From contig ATWC01000016.1 of assembly GCA_000421045.1 (NCBI GenBank), positions 1 through 58,127 of the forward strand: a stretch of 58,127 bases of DNA, written 5' to 3'. The position numbers and the translations under genes are program-made. The stretch is from Lachnospiraceae bacterium NK4A179. Its GTDB lineage: Bacteria > Bacillota > Clostridia > Lachnospirales > Lachnospiraceae. Below, piece after piece: positions 9,020 through 18,068 of the stretch (positions within the stretch are counted from its first letter, which is position 1; every line of letters begins with the position of its first letter). The notes below the pieces were generated by a model. It made no database searches. It worked only from the letters and a program-made list of their open reading frames with translations, and had not been told where the DNA came from.

Positions 9020-9874
9020 TCATTTTGTTCCGGCACATCTTGAACACAGCCTCAGTCCCTTAACACTCGAAAGAGGCACTTCATAAACAGTTCTCTTTAG
9101 TCCCGAACAGGAAAGACTGCTATGATACCTGTCACCCTCTCTGGTTATATAGACAAGCCGCATATTCCTATCAGCGCCGCATTTTTCACACGGTTTATAC
9201 TTTGCGCCTGACGCATTTCTTTCAGATTCCAAACTCGCCCCCTCTACGGGATAGATAGTCAGATCCAGATGCGTACAGCTTTTGCTCATGTGATATACCT
9301 CACCATTTTCCGCAACATAGACCATCCTTTCATCTTCTTTGTCCGCACGCTTTCCGCGTCCGTCATCCCATCCTGTCCAGGCCTTAGTTCTGGCCCTTGA
9401 TGCAAACTTAACTTCCGGAAGAGCAAAAAAATTGAACTTTGGCTGCATAGTATATGAAGCTCTCAGATCTATGATCTCATTGACCCCGCTCACATTTGAT
9501 CTGACTAAACTGATATTTCCTTTCAGCCCGCTGCTCTGTCTGTAATCATCAGGAAGATACTCGGAAAGCTTCTGCATCGCATAACCTTCAGCCAGTACTG
9601 TCTGTGCGATATTTATCCCATCTATCGCTTCAGACTTCTGTTCACCGCCTTCTTCATCTGCAGCTTGGTTTATCTGTTCCGCTGACTTCTCGATCATATC
9701 TTCGGCACATACATAAACCGCTGTCTGTTTTGCTGCCCGCGTCAGACTGTAGGTCATATTCTGTCCAAAATGCAGCATATAAAAAACCGAAAACAGTGAA
9801 ATAAAGAAAAACACATATAAAGGCAGGATCACCGCTGCCTCCAGCGTCATACTTCCTCTGTTATTATTTTTCAT
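9020..9874 (-). CDS. TadE-like protein with two Cys/His repeats at the C-terminus
   Basis: 284 residues. The N-terminal MTLEAAVILPLYVFFFISLF is the TadE-type helix. The C-terminal third contains two copies of a roughly 45-residue motif: a 'VY...GEVYHMSKSCTHL' type start and a KPCEKCG end, then a 'VYITREGDRYHSSLSC' start and a LCSRCAG end. The paired His/Cys and CxxC sites could bind zinc or form disulfides outside the cell. It is eight bases downstream of the DUF5702 gene. The combination of a TadE stalk with doubled Cys repeats is unusual to me. Confidence 0.8.
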   Translation of the reverse strand: MKNNNRGSMTLEAAVILPLYVFFFISLFSVFYMLHFGQNMTYSLTRAAKQTAVYVCAEDMIEKSAEQINQAADEEGGEQKSEAIDGINIAQTVLAEGYAMQKLSEYLPDDYRQSSGLKGNISLVRSNVSGVNEIIDLRASYTMQPKFNFFALPEVKFASRARTKAWTGWDDGRGKRADKEDERMVYVAENGEVYHMSKSCTHLDLTIYPVEGASLESERNASGAKYKPCEKCGADRNMRLVYITREGDRYHSSLSCSGLKRTVYEVPLSSVKGLRLCSRCAGTK

Positions 9875-9882
9875 TTGATCTC

Positions 9883-11376
9883 CTACATATATCTCATTTT
9901 TCTGGTTACCAGAAATTCATAACCGTAACTGCTTTTAAAAGAGAACTGTACTGTCGCAGCAGCAATGCAGTTATCAAGTCTGAAATGCTCATAACCAGGC
10001 TGCTGTCTTATATCCATCTCAACAATATCCATCATCCGTTTTGTTTTAGTATCCTTTCCTGTGGAATACATAAAGATACGCATGTACTCCATATATCCGA
10101 ATCCTATGCTTCCTGTATTATTTCCGTCTTCATTTTCTAGAGACTGTGCTGTCATGCCGAGCGCACCTTCAAGTGACAGCTTCCATTCACCTTTCTGTTT
10201 GTATAAAGGAACCTTCCTGCCATTAAATATCTCCCTTACATCAGACAGGCTTTCGGCATATATCCATGCTGCACAGATAAGAGGTTTGTAAATCGGTTCA
10301 AGTTCCGGAGTAAGTGTTGCAGCAGCAAGTGCAGCTGCCATTGCTTCTGCTGCTGATGTCAGCTCGGCATCAGTAAAAAAATAGATGGAATTTGATGCCC
10401 CTCTGATCAGGAGCAGTCTGTTGGCGACAGCTTTCAGATTATCGTTGTCATTATTCTTACCGGCGATAATATATTCCGCTTCATAATCAAGAAGACTTCC
10501 ATCTTTTTTCTTAGTATAATTACCGCACTTGCACAGTATGTATTCATTGAACAGCATGTCATACATCACACCGTTTCTCTCATCCCAGTCACTGCACATG
10601 CCATCGCCTTTTACCAGATCTCTCTGACTTGCATATTGCTTAAGGTCAGTGCTTTTGTTTGATATCTCACCTTTGCATACAAGAGAAAGAATGCCTTTGC
10701 TGCGCAGTTTGTTTATATTATTGGCAGGATCTGCTTTTTCAGGTTCTTCCCAATCCGGATCATCCATCTTTCCGCCATTACCATCATCAACCTGCGGATG
10801 CTCAAATTCATAATCATCAAGTTTTTTCTGCGCATCTGCTTCCTCTTTTTTTATATCTCCTTTAAAAAGTCCTGAGCTTTCAGACTTTTCACATAGATCC
10901 TTTGCTTCCTTCACGTAATCTATTCCGTATTTCTCAAGCATATAAGAAAGGGCCATGTATCTGAACACACTGCCGTTATCATCAGTTGCACGCGACACGT
11001 TGCTGAATTCAATATCCTCAAGTTTCAGTCCAAGCATGTCGCTTTTTCTGAAAAAGAAGGTTTTGCCGTCGGTATCCAGATTTTCATTCACATACTCGAT
11101 CATGTGATCTTTTGTATTTTCAAGAGAACCCTGCTCACCGCAATAGGCTGTATCTATAAACAAAAGATCGTATTGTCTTAATAATTCTCTGTTATATTCT
11201 GCAAGTGCGGAATCAAGCGAAAGATCGGCCGCGCATTCCATGGCGGTTTTCATTGCACTGATCCTCGCTCCTTCTATCATCGTAAGGATAAGCGGCAGCA
11301 TTACAGCCAGCATAAGCACAAGAAAAATACTCACCGCACCGGAATTCTTTTTTATTTTTGATCTTTTATATTTCAT
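9883..11376 (-). CDS. DUF5702-domain Tad-locus protein (TadG-like)
   Basis: 497 residues from ATG 11376 with GCGGAGGAAAAGTT upstream; a start at 11412 has no site. The N-terminal basic stretch and hydrophobic helix (GAVSIFLVLMLAVMLPLIL) form the TadE/G-like anchor with a conserved following acidic residue. The rest is an extracytoplasmic domain with a few Cys residues around residues 275-305. DUF5702 proteins regularly lie in clostridial tad clusters. It probably acts as an extracytoplasmic assembly or tip component; no enzyme motif was seen. Confidence 0.82.
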   Translation of the reverse strand: MKYKRSKIKKNSGAVSIFLVLMLAVMLPLILTMIEGARISAMKTAMECAADLSLDSALAEYNRELLRQYDLLFIDTAYCGEQGSLENTKDHMIEYVNENLDTDGKTFFFRKSDMLGLKLEDIEFSNVSRATDDNGSVFRYMALSYMLEKYGIDYVKEAKDLCEKSESSGLFKGDIKKEEADAQKKLDDYEFEHPQVDDGNGGKMDDPDWEEPEKADPANNINKLRSKGILSLVCKGEISNKSTDLKQYASQRDLVKGDGMCSDWDERNGVMYDMLFNEYILCKCGNYTKKKDGSLLDYEAEYIIAGKNNDNDNLKAVANRLLLIRGASNSIYFFTDAELTSAAEAMAAALAAATLTPELEPIYKPLICAAWIYAESLSDVREIFNGRKVPLYKQKGEWKLSLEGALGMTAQSLENEDGNNTGSIGFGYMEYMRIFMYSTGKDTKTKRMMDIVEMDIRQQPGYEHFRLDNCIAAATVQFSFKSSYGYEFLVTRKMRYM

Positions 11377-11412
11377 AACTTTTCCTCCGCTATACCGCAC
11401 CTGCAGTAACAA

Positions 11413-11513
11413 TTAAAATGCGTCTGTTCGTTTTGTGATCTTATCGAACAGATTATTGACGATCTGTGTGATCTGTTCCCTGAAAATGAGAACTAATCCG
11501 ACAAGAACAACGA
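11413..11513 (-). pseudogene. 3' fragment of flp prepilin gene (split by element 1)
   Basis: In the minus frame ending at TAA 11413-11415 the sequence reads LVGLVLIFREQITQIVNN and a short basic tail. This is the C-terminal half of a Flp-type prepilin. Upstream of 11508 the frame enters element DNA and soon meets TGA, with no start codon. The matching N-terminal half is at 37838-37910. Joined at the shared caacga core they give an in-frame protein of 55 residues. The fragment cannot be expressed as it stands. Confidence 0.9.
11508..11513. other. attachment core, left end of element 1
   Basis: caacga here equals 37838-37843. The pilin reading frame continues across when the two copies are merged, which fixes the junction to within this core. 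Confidence 0.82.
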
Positions 11514-11551
11514 AAATCTGTACTGACTGCTCGGGAATATTCAATTTTCAA

Positions 11552-11577
11552 GGAGCGACACACAAAATACACTGTGT
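11552..11577. repeat. Inverted repeat at the left end of element 1
   Basis: acacaaaa and ttttgtgt form an 8-bp inverted repeat around a 9-base spacer, between the end of the TnpC-like gene and the att core. It may be a recombinase arm site or a weak terminator; there is no U-tract. Confidence 0.4.
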
Positions 11578-11604
11578 TTTGTGTTGTATTTTCGGTGTTA
11601 AAAC

Positions 11605-12006
11605 TTACAAATCCTGATATGCTTGGAGATTACTTGCCGATATAACCCCTCTCAGCTTTTCGTTCTCTTCTCGCAGACGAGTACATTCCTCGTTTCGTTT
11701 TGACAACTGTTCTTCCAGAATACGAAGTCTGCCTGCCATTGCCTTATCCATCACGCGTCTCTTTGGCGCTTCAAGATCGCGACCTTGCTGTAACCTTTTC
11801 GCCCGTGAGATTTCTTTATGAACAGTTTCATTATTATAGAAGAAAGATCGTGATAGCCCCGTCTGTTCCATCAATCCGGCAACCGTTACCGCCACATCGT
11901 CCGTAACCATCTTTTTTATGGCAGTAATAGCCGCTAATTCCTTTTCATGATTACGAATCCTATTAGCGTCTACCATTCGACTAAATATCTTCTCGTCTTT
12001 TCCCAT
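11605..12006 (-). CDS. tnpC: TnpC-like transposition protein (DUF6262)
   Basis: 133 residues. An N-terminal helical region with an HTH-like VAGLMEQTGLSRSFFYNN near residues 42-60 is followed by a coiled-coil C-terminus (EEQLSKRNEECTRLREENEKL). Tn554 TnpC is about 125 residues and sets orientation and efficiency of transposition; DUF6262 is the family name. Its start overlaps the preceding recombinase gene by 26 bases, so the set is one operon. Position at the very end of the element also matches Tn554. Confidence 0.8.
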   Translation of the reverse strand: MGKDEKIFSRMVDANRIRNHEKELAAITAIKKMVTDDVAVTVAGLMEQTGLSRSFFYNNETVHKEISRAKRLQQGRDLEAPKRRVMDKAMAGRLRILEEQLSKRNEECTRLREENEKLRGVISASNLQAYQDL

Positions 12007-13492
12007 CCCATTCCTCCAAAATATTCGCTATTTCGGAATTAACCTGATCCAAAACATCTTTTGTTTCCTGATAAAGTGTCTGCGGGCTCATTTTACGATA
12101 GTACTTGAGGCTCGCCGTTCCTGACTGACCAATCAGCTTGGCTATTGTCATATCATCAATGTGCAGCTCGGTAAGTTTACGGGCATAGGTATGTCTCATC
12201 AAATGAGTACCCACCGTGAACCGTTCTCCCTGATCATCCCTCAAATCATTCTTTATAATGATTCTATTGAGTGCATACTGTACTCTCCGATACTGCATAG
12301 GTTCCTCGGGATTCCGGTCATTAACAAAAACATATTCCCGATCCCCGAACCTATCAGATGTATACTCAATGGACTTCATTAAAAGCGATTTAACATCGGG
12401 GCTTAGTATTTTCGAGTATGATTTATGTGTTTTGACCTGATAAATATTGACCATATCAGTTCCCCTGGCACTCTTTCGTATGTCCGATCTCTTTATTGTC
12501 AGAGTCTCTGAAATGCGCGTTCCCAGTAATTGATGAACGAGCAAAGCCCGTGCCATCTGTTCTTCGACTCCGGCTATTATGGCATTATTCAATCTCCTGA
12601 TTTCTTCATCGCTGTATGACCGATATACGGTTTCTGGCGTTCTCCCCGAATCACTTCCGAGGAACAGATTATCGAGTACCGGTACATCTAATATCATGGA
12701 TGCGCTTCTTAAAACGCTTTTTAGGTGTGAGATGTCTCTCGAATAATCTTTTCTTCCCGTCGCTTCCATGTTCGTATGAAGAAGATATTCTTCTATGATG
12801 AAGCGATTAAGGACAGCGAGACTGTCTATCTCCGGATGATTCTCTGCCAACCATTCCGTAAACCTACCCACTGCGGTCATCTCGGCGCAGACTGTACCTA
12901 ATGCCTTTTCTCTCAGGTGCAATCGCATTATCTGTTTTATTTCATTACGGATTCCTAACTGCTCAATCCTTTTGAAAGAAATGCTTTTTATTCTGTGTAC
13001 CGGATTAAAGTCGATGGTTATACCCAACTGATCAATAATCCATATATCACAGTCATAGCCGCCACCATCTTCATTCATATGAAAATACTCATATAAAACT
13101 CTTATATACGCTATAAGCGGGGCTACGGCGCGACTTTCCCTTTCACTGTCTGTCCTTTTTCTCATCCGGCTGTACCTATATCCTTTCTTCATAAGCCACT
13201 TCCGGCACCTTCGTTCCAGCTCCTCATAAGCCACATTCTTTATTGAATCCATTTCGGGAAATGCTTCCTTCATTGCACGGCAGAACTGGTTATAGTTTCC
13301 AAGTTCTGTGCGTATACTGCTTAATGATAAAATCTGTCCCCTATGTCGAATGAATTCCTCCATCTCGGCTTGTATTACCTCATTACCCAGCTTAGATAGA
13401 TCAAATCCACGATCCGGCCTAACGAGTTTATGCTCCCGTTGTTTCTGAGAGGCGTTTTTATAACAATCAAGGTCCCGTATCTTTATGATCAT
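11981..13492 (-). CDS. Tyrosine recombinase, third of the set
   Basis: About 503 residues from ATG 13492, giving a 26-base overlap with the TnpB-like gene; a start at 13546 would overlap by 80 bases. Catalytic landmarks of the phage-integrase fold are present: LLGTRISE (first Arg), a Lys in the following beta-hairpin, HLMRHTYARKL (His-x-x-Arg) and the Tyr in SLKYYRK. In the second His position it reads LIGQSG rather than the usual GH. It works with the other two recombinases, presumably as a synaptic complex, but its separate job is unknown. Confidence 0.85.
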   Translation of the reverse strand: MIIKIRDLDCYKNASQKQREHKLVRPDRGFDLSKLGNEVIQAEMEEFIRHRGQILSLSSIRTELGNYNQFCRAMKEAFPEMDSIKNVAYEELERRCRKWLMKKGYRYSRMRKRTDSERESRAVAPLIAYIRVLYEYFHMNEDGGGYDCDIWIIDQLGITIDFNPVHRIKSISFKRIEQLGIRNEIKQIMRLHLREKALGTVCAEMTAVGRFTEWLAENHPEIDSLAVLNRFIIEEYLLHTNMEATGRKDYSRDISHLKSVLRSASMILDVPVLDNLFLGSDSGRTPETVYRSYSDEEIRRLNNAIIAGVEEQMARALLVHQLLGTRISETLTIKRSDIRKSARGTDMVNIYQVKTHKSYSKILSPDVKSLLMKSIEYTSDRFGDREYVFVNDRNPEEPMQYRRVQYALNRIIIKNDLRDDQGERFTVGTHLMRHTYARKLTELHIDDMTIAKLIGQSGTASLKYYRKMSPQTLYQETKDVLDQVNSEIANILEEWDGKRREDI

Positions 13493-15434
13493 TCCTGTCC
13501 GTCCCGTCCTTTCTTCCGATGTTTTCAAAATACTCATAGCTGGCATCCCTTACTCGTTTACCGATATGATCAATGTATTGTTTTGTCATTTCCTCGCTGT
13601 TATGCCCTAAATAATCACGAATAGCTTGTATAGCCACACCTGCCGAATAGAACCTTGTCCCCACTCCGTGGCGATATCCGTGTGCGCGGAAACTGTATTC
13701 TTCTTTACTTATTCCCGCTGCGCTGAGAATCTTTTTAATCTGTTTACTGAAGTTCCCGGGATCATAGGCTCGTCCGTCGCGGCGCGTAAAAACAAACTCA
13801 TCACCCTTTTTGCCAATTCTCTTGATATATTCACTCATCACCCCATATAATTCCGTCGGTATGGGGATCATTTTCTCTTTTTTCATTTTGTACTGATTGA
13901 CGCGCATAAACGCCTTTTCGCCATCATAGCTATATGCATTTGCCTTTATGGTGCATATTTCATTGATACGGCTTCCCGTTGCCCAAAGGTTTAGGAACAT
14001 AAGTCTTAGGTGTTCAGGAGCATCCGACAATGCCACTATGACTTTTCCCTGGATATCTTCTGACACCGAGAGATTATGATGCTTGTTTCGAGCCTTTTTA
14101 AGATAAAACGAGGCTGGGATGTTAGGTTTCTCTGCCTTATCAACCACAGATAGATAATTCCAGAATCGGAAGACCGCTATAATACTTTTGTTAAAAGACT
14201 GCGGCAGATTGTCCCGCTGATCTATATAATCCGCATACTCGTCCATAATATGCTTTTCCAAATCACTCGCCCTGAACCCCATATCATCGCAGAACAGCAG
14301 AAAATCACGAACCCCATAAAACTGAGCGCGAATGTTCTCAAGAGCCATTTGTGTCAATGCCAGCTCATACTGGATGTATCCCTTAAAAAGATCACGGTTT
14401 TCCCGATTGCATACTTGCCAAAATGACAGACGCGAAACCGGACGCGCGGGATTAACGCGATCATACTTAAACTCGAATCTTTCAAGGAACCAAGAATTAG
14501 CAGCCCATCGAGGCTTTTCGGCATTGCAGAACAGGAAGCGCTGAATTGTATATACAATCTGGTAATACTCCGTTTCCTTTGTACCCACCTGTCCGGTGAT
14601 GCTCTCGCGGTATCCAATCATGTCTGTAGCTTCCATAAGTTCTATATCCGTGACACCGCTGCTTATGCAATACTCGAAAAACCTATGTAAAGGCATAAGA
14701 TACAGATCGTGTCTCATTTTAAGGTGTTTCTGCTCACGAAAAACCCAATTAAGGATATCAACCATTTGCCTGCTTACCGTTTCAGAGGCCGCAGGGAAGT
14801 CATATATCAACTGAGTCTTGTCTTGCCAATAATACAAGCTCATAGCCTGCTCATAATCCGGATGATAACAAAGGAATAACCGAGAACCGTCATACTTCAG
14901 TTCCGGATGCACGAACGGTTTTGTCATGTTCTCGCGTCTAATCGCCTCCAGTTTCACTTTATCCAGTCCCTTTACATATTCCGCCGCTTTCTTAGCAGCA
15001 ACGGTTGTGTTCATATACTGTTCGAAGCTCGCGCGAAGATCATAATCAATTTCATTCGGTTCCCGAATTCCATTCTCCATAAGAAAAGTACCTATTTTAT
15101 TCCTCATGCATCTATCCATACTTTCATTACGGATTATTTCATCGCGGATCATCGGATAATCATCCATAAGATGGTACATAATAAACGGTTCCAGGGAGTT
15201 GAGATACTTCTGCTTCTGGTTATTTGATAGATCCTTCGCATTACATACGCGCATCCTGTATAACTGTTTGATCTGTTCATTTATTCCCGACAGATCAAAT
15301 ACTTTTTCATTTACAAGGAAACTCTCGACATACTCACGCTGCCGCCCCGTCACTGTCGGACATTTATCCATCTGTATATGCAATTCTTCATATCCATCCC
15401 ATTGAGGGAAAGACAGCAGGGCAGAAGTAGCCAT
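13467..15434 (-). CDS. tnpB: Tyrosine recombinase TnpB-like
   Basis: 655 residues, close to the 630 of Tn554 TnpB. The N-terminal 450 residues are a long helical DNA-binding region. The catalytic domain shows ATGSRINEI (Arg), HGYRHGVGTRF (His, Arg), GHNSEEMTKQY (His and the nucleophile Tyr near residue 630). It starts 11 bases after the TnpA-like gene and overlaps the next gene. Recombines the element ends with the 6-bp target core. Confidence 0.88.
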   Translation of the reverse strand: MATSALLSFPQWDGYEELHIQMDKCPTVTGRQREYVESFLVNEKVFDLSGINEQIKQLYRMRVCNAKDLSNNQKQKYLNSLEPFIMYHLMDDYPMIRDEIIRNESMDRCMRNKIGTFLMENGIREPNEIDYDLRASFEQYMNTTVAAKKAAEYVKGLDKVKLEAIRRENMTKPFVHPELKYDGSRLFLCYHPDYEQAMSLYYWQDKTQLIYDFPAASETVSRQMVDILNWVFREQKHLKMRHDLYLMPLHRFFEYCISSGVTDIELMEATDMIGYRESITGQVGTKETEYYQIVYTIQRFLFCNAEKPRWAANSWFLERFEFKYDRVNPARPVSRLSFWQVCNRENRDLFKGYIQYELALTQMALENIRAQFYGVRDFLLFCDDMGFRASDLEKHIMDEYADYIDQRDNLPQSFNKSIIAVFRFWNYLSVVDKAEKPNIPASFYLKKARNKHHNLSVSEDIQGKVIVALSDAPEHLRLMFLNLWATGSRINEICTIKANAYSYDGEKAFMRVNQYKMKKEKMIPIPTELYGVMSEYIKRIGKKGDEFVFTRRDGRAYDPGNFSKQIKKILSAAGISKEEYSFRAHGYRHGVGTRFYSAGVAIQAIRDYLGHNSEEMTKQYIDHIGKRVRDASYEYFENIGRKDGTDRNDHKDTGP

Positions 15435-15445
15435 ATTATTTCCTC

Positions 15446-16558
15446 TTACAGTAGCTTCCTGATATCGTAAAGTGCTTCATTCTCTTCATAGTATTTTGCT
15501 GCGGCAGCTTCGATCTCTTCATCCGATACGCTTAAGTATTCTTCGGTAGTCCTAATACTCCTATGTCCGAGTGATGTACTGATCTCCAGCATCGTCCAAC
15601 CGGCTTTTCGCCTTTCGTTTGCATAATAGTGTCGCAACATATGCGGCGTTGCCTTTATTCCAGTATTCTTTTCCAGTAACCGCAAAACGGAATACACCCC
15701 ATTAACGCTCATTGCTTTACCGGCGGTCTTTCCATGAAGGTTTATGAAAAGATATTCCGTTTTAGCAAACAACTCAGCGTTTTCCGACAAATATGATTGG
15801 AGCATCTCTAAAGTCTTTTCACTAAAATATGTATCTCGGTATTCCGCATTCTTCGCTCGTGCGCGGTTTTCATTATCCTCGCGCAATTCCACTCGGACTA
15901 CCCGTTTTTCATAATCTATGTCCCTGACATAATTAACCCCGAGCAGTTCTCCTATTCTCATTCCGGTCTCAGCTAAAAGCATGAGCAATATCTTATCCCG
16001 AAGACAGGCGCAGGCGTCCAGCAATTTGGTCAGGTTATCTCCGGCGATCTCTCTGGCTCTATGCTCATTTGCGGGGAGATATCCGTTGAAGTGCATAACC
16101 ATCCGCTTAAAACGAACACCTACATCATTGACATATGACGCCTCTTTCTCTGTCAAAACCTTCAGCTCGCCATCTCCGCTCTGATCCAACTGAAGAAACT
16201 GTAAATACCGAAAAACAATAGCAAGATAGGTGTTGCAGGTATTATTGTTCGGAAGCTGCGCCCGATCACAGTGTCTTCCGTTCTTAAGCCATTCCAAATA
16301 ATCTGAAAAATGCTCAAACTGCACGGAATATGGCATTTCAAACATTTCCGATACGGTTAAGTTCTCTTCATCCAGATACATCAGATAATATGAGATCGCA
16401 TAAGCAATGGCCTTCACCGTGTTGGGAGACAGATGCTCATTCGATTTATGTTTTAAGTATTTGGACGGCAGCGGTTCCAAAATAAGCGTATCGGCATTTG
16501 TTATCCAAAACACTTCTTTCCCTTTATTTATTTGGCTTTCAACGATATATCTGCTCAT
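15446..16558 (-). CDS. tnpA: Tyrosine recombinase TnpA-like
   Basis: 370 residues, near the 361 of Tn554 TnpA. Catalytic motifs: AETGMRIGELLG (Arg, about residue 205), HMLRHYYANERR (His/Arg, about 315), LGHRSIRTTEEYL (His, Tyr about 346). A SAM-like N-terminal domain spans residues 30-130. It is the first gene of the recombinase operon, reading away from a repeat-rich control region and towards the element end, as in Tn554. Confidence 0.9.
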   Translation of the reverse strand: MSRYIVESQINKGKEVFWITNADTLILEPLPSKYLKHKSNEHLSPNTVKAIAYAISYYLMYLDEENLTVSEMFEMPYSVQFEHFSDYLEWLKNGRHCDRAQLPNNNTCNTYLAIVFRYLQFLQLDQSGDGELKVLTEKEASYVNDVGVRFKRMVMHFNGYLPANEHRAREIAGDNLTKLLDACACLRDKILLMLLAETGMRIGELLGVNYVRDIDYEKRVVRVELREDNENRARAKNAEYRDTYFSEKTLEMLQSYLSENAELFAKTEYLFINLHGKTAGKAMSVNGVYSVLRLLEKNTGIKATPHMLRHYYANERRKAGWTMLEISTSLGHRSIRTTEEYLSVSDEEIEAAAAKYYEENEALYDIRKLL

Positions 16559-16564
16559 GCCATG

Positions 16565-16758
16565 TTCTAAAATAGAATAATTTGTATTCTAAAATAAATG
16601 TGTTTCCTGTGTTTCGAGTTCCATTTTAGAATTATAATTAGAACTTGTCAATACTTATTTTAGAACTTTTTGAAATTCATAGGGATTCCCCAAAATTCTA
16701 TTTTGATATTGCGGCAATTCTATTATTGTGATAAATTAGAATCAAATTGTTCTAAAAC
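16565..16758. promoter_or_regulatory. Array of TTCTAAAAT-type operators between tnpA and an HTH gene
   Basis: The motif ttctaaaat or its complement attttagaa recurs at 16565, 16587, 16623 and 16657, and shorter variants (ttagaac, ttctatt, ttagaat, ttctaaaac) lie at 16638, 16696, 16718, 16736 and 16750. At least nine related half-sites lie in 195 bases, in the divergent gap before both genes. The likely reader is the HTH protein starting at 16774. The array would couple recombinase expression to that regulator. Confidence 0.6.
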
Positions 16759-16773
16759 TGAAAGGAGAGGCAT

Positions 16774-17520
16774 ATGAGCAGAGCTGTTCCATTAGATCAC
16801 GCCTTTGATAAGGTGAAATTTGCCGAGCTTTTGAAAAGAGCGCAGGGAGATCGTCAACAGAATACATTTGCAGATGATATAGGGATGAGCAAAACATACC
16901 TAAATAGTTATCTTGGAGCAAAGAATGATAAACCGCTTACTCCATCAACCATAAAAAAGATAGCGGCTGCATCAGATAATCGTGTATCATATGCGGAGCT
17001 TCTTGAAGCATCCGGTTATAATCCCGATAAGTATTCTAAGGGATTCATAAAGAGCTATGAAGAAATAAAGAATAGCTACGATGCTCAGCATGACAAAATA
17101 GAAGCACGAATCAACTCAATTACCGGCACTATCACAACTGCCTTGGCAAATAAAGGTTATAAATGGAGCGGAAAGAATATTGAAGATAATCAATTTGACT
17201 TTGCTATCACTTTATATGATATGCCGATAAACGCGTGGTATTTTATCTACATAGGAAAAACGCCCCTGCTTCTCCGTGAACATAGTACACAGCTTCATAG
17301 CTACGGCTTACAACTCCTTAAAATGATGAAGCCTGGAGAAAAAATATCCTTTGTAACGGATAATGAAGATGATTATAAACAACTTCAAAAACAAGAACTC
17401 CCTGCATCTCAAATATACGCCTCAAGTATTCTTGTTGATACGGATAATCTGTCCGTCCGCAAAGAAAACTTTATAAAAACCGCTTGCGAATATTCAAAAA
17501 AATTACCGTCACTCCTGTAA
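16774..17520 (+). CDS. XRE-type HTH regulator of element 1
   Basis: 248 residues with GGAGAGG directly before the ATG. The N-terminal 75 residues form a lambda-Cro-like HTH (QNTFADDIGMSKTYLNSYL as helix-turn-helix). The C-terminal 150 residues, after a predicted helix near 95-115, form an alpha/beta domain rich in aromatic residues, possibly a ligand or nuclease-like fold that I do not recognise. It is divergent from the recombinase operon across the TTCTAAAAT array, so control of transposition is its most likely job. Confidence 0.78.
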   Translation: MSRAVPLDHAFDKVKFAELLKRAQGDRQQNTFADDIGMSKTYLNSYLGAKNDKPLTPSTIKKIAAASDNRVSYAELLEASGYNPDKYSKGFIKSYEEIKNSYDAQHDKIEARINSITGTITTALANKGYKWSGKNIEDNQFDFAITLYDMPINAWYFIYIGKTPLLLREHSTQLHSYGLQLLKMMKPGEKISFVTDNEDDYKQLQKQELPASQIYASSILVDTDNLSVRKENFIKTACEYSKKLPSLL

Positions 17521-17546
17521 ACACCGTTTGTTTCTTTCATCCATAG

Positions 17547-17577
17547 CAAAAGGCAGCCCTCCACGGACTGCCTTTTG
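17547..17577. terminator. Bidirectional terminator
   Basis: caaaaggcag and ctgccttttg form a perfect 10-bp stem with an 11-base loop, and A/T-rich arms supply a U-tract on both strands. It separates the convergent genes at 16774-17520 and 17603-17944. Confidence 0.8.
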
Positions 17578-17602
17578 TGCTGTAGTCCATCATTATTCAG
17601 TT

Positions 17603-17944
17603 TTACTGTATGCTGTTATCCCGTAATATGAGCTTCAGACTTTTCATGTTATCACAAAGAACCTTTCGCTCATACTCCGTGCAATCCTTCATAACTACTG
17701 ACATCGCACGGATAGATGAATCCTCCGTGTTATACTCACCAAACAGTAATTCATCAATCGTTATTCCCAAAACCTTGGAAATTCTTACCAATGCGGTAAG
17801 ACTGGCTTTCTTTCGTCCGGTCTCTATCTCACAGATGTATTCTGTTGATAAATCTACCGCCTCTGCCAACTGAATCTGTGTGTACCCATTTGCCTTACGA
17901 TTCTCACGAACTCTTTCGCCAACCGTATAAAAATCAATAGTCAT
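17603..17944 (-). CDS. XRE-family HTH regulator
   Basis: 113 residues. A canonical HTH occupies residues 8-62 (YTQIQLAEAVDLSTEYICEIETGRKKASLTALVRIS) with a short C-terminal dimerisation tail. It is divergent from another XRE gene at 18069 and the 124-base gap between them holds shared repeats. Such paired small repressors act as a Cro/CI-like switch in mobile elements; which genes they control here is inferred only from position. Confidence 0.88.
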   Translation of the reverse strand: MTIDFYTVGERVRENRKANGYTQIQLAEAVDLSTEYICEIETGRKKASLTALVRISKVLGITIDELLFGEYNTEDSSIRAMSVVMKDCTEYERKVLCDNMKSLKLILRDNSIQ

Positions 17945-17976
17945 ACGCTACCTCCTATAAATTATTTTTGATTTTC

Positions 17977-18062
17977 ATCGTCTATAGGCGATAATTTCGA
18001 CTACAGCTTATTCAAATTATCGCCTTGCAACGATACAATCCTAATAAATATCGTCTATAGGC
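17977..18062. promoter_or_regulatory. Operator region between divergent XRE genes
   Basis: atcgtctataggc is repeated directly at 17977-17989 and 18050-18062. ggcgataattt (17987-17997) and aaattatcgcc (18014-18024) form a perfect 11-bp inverted repeat. The first direct repeat runs into the first inverted arm, giving overlapping sites as expected for two competing repressors. Confidence 0.65.
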
Positions 18063-18068
18063 ATAGCG

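Noticed and set aside
13467-13546. An 80-base overlap between two recombinase genes
   Set aside because: It depends on an early start without ribosome site; ATG 13492 gives a 26-base overlap equal to that at the next junction.
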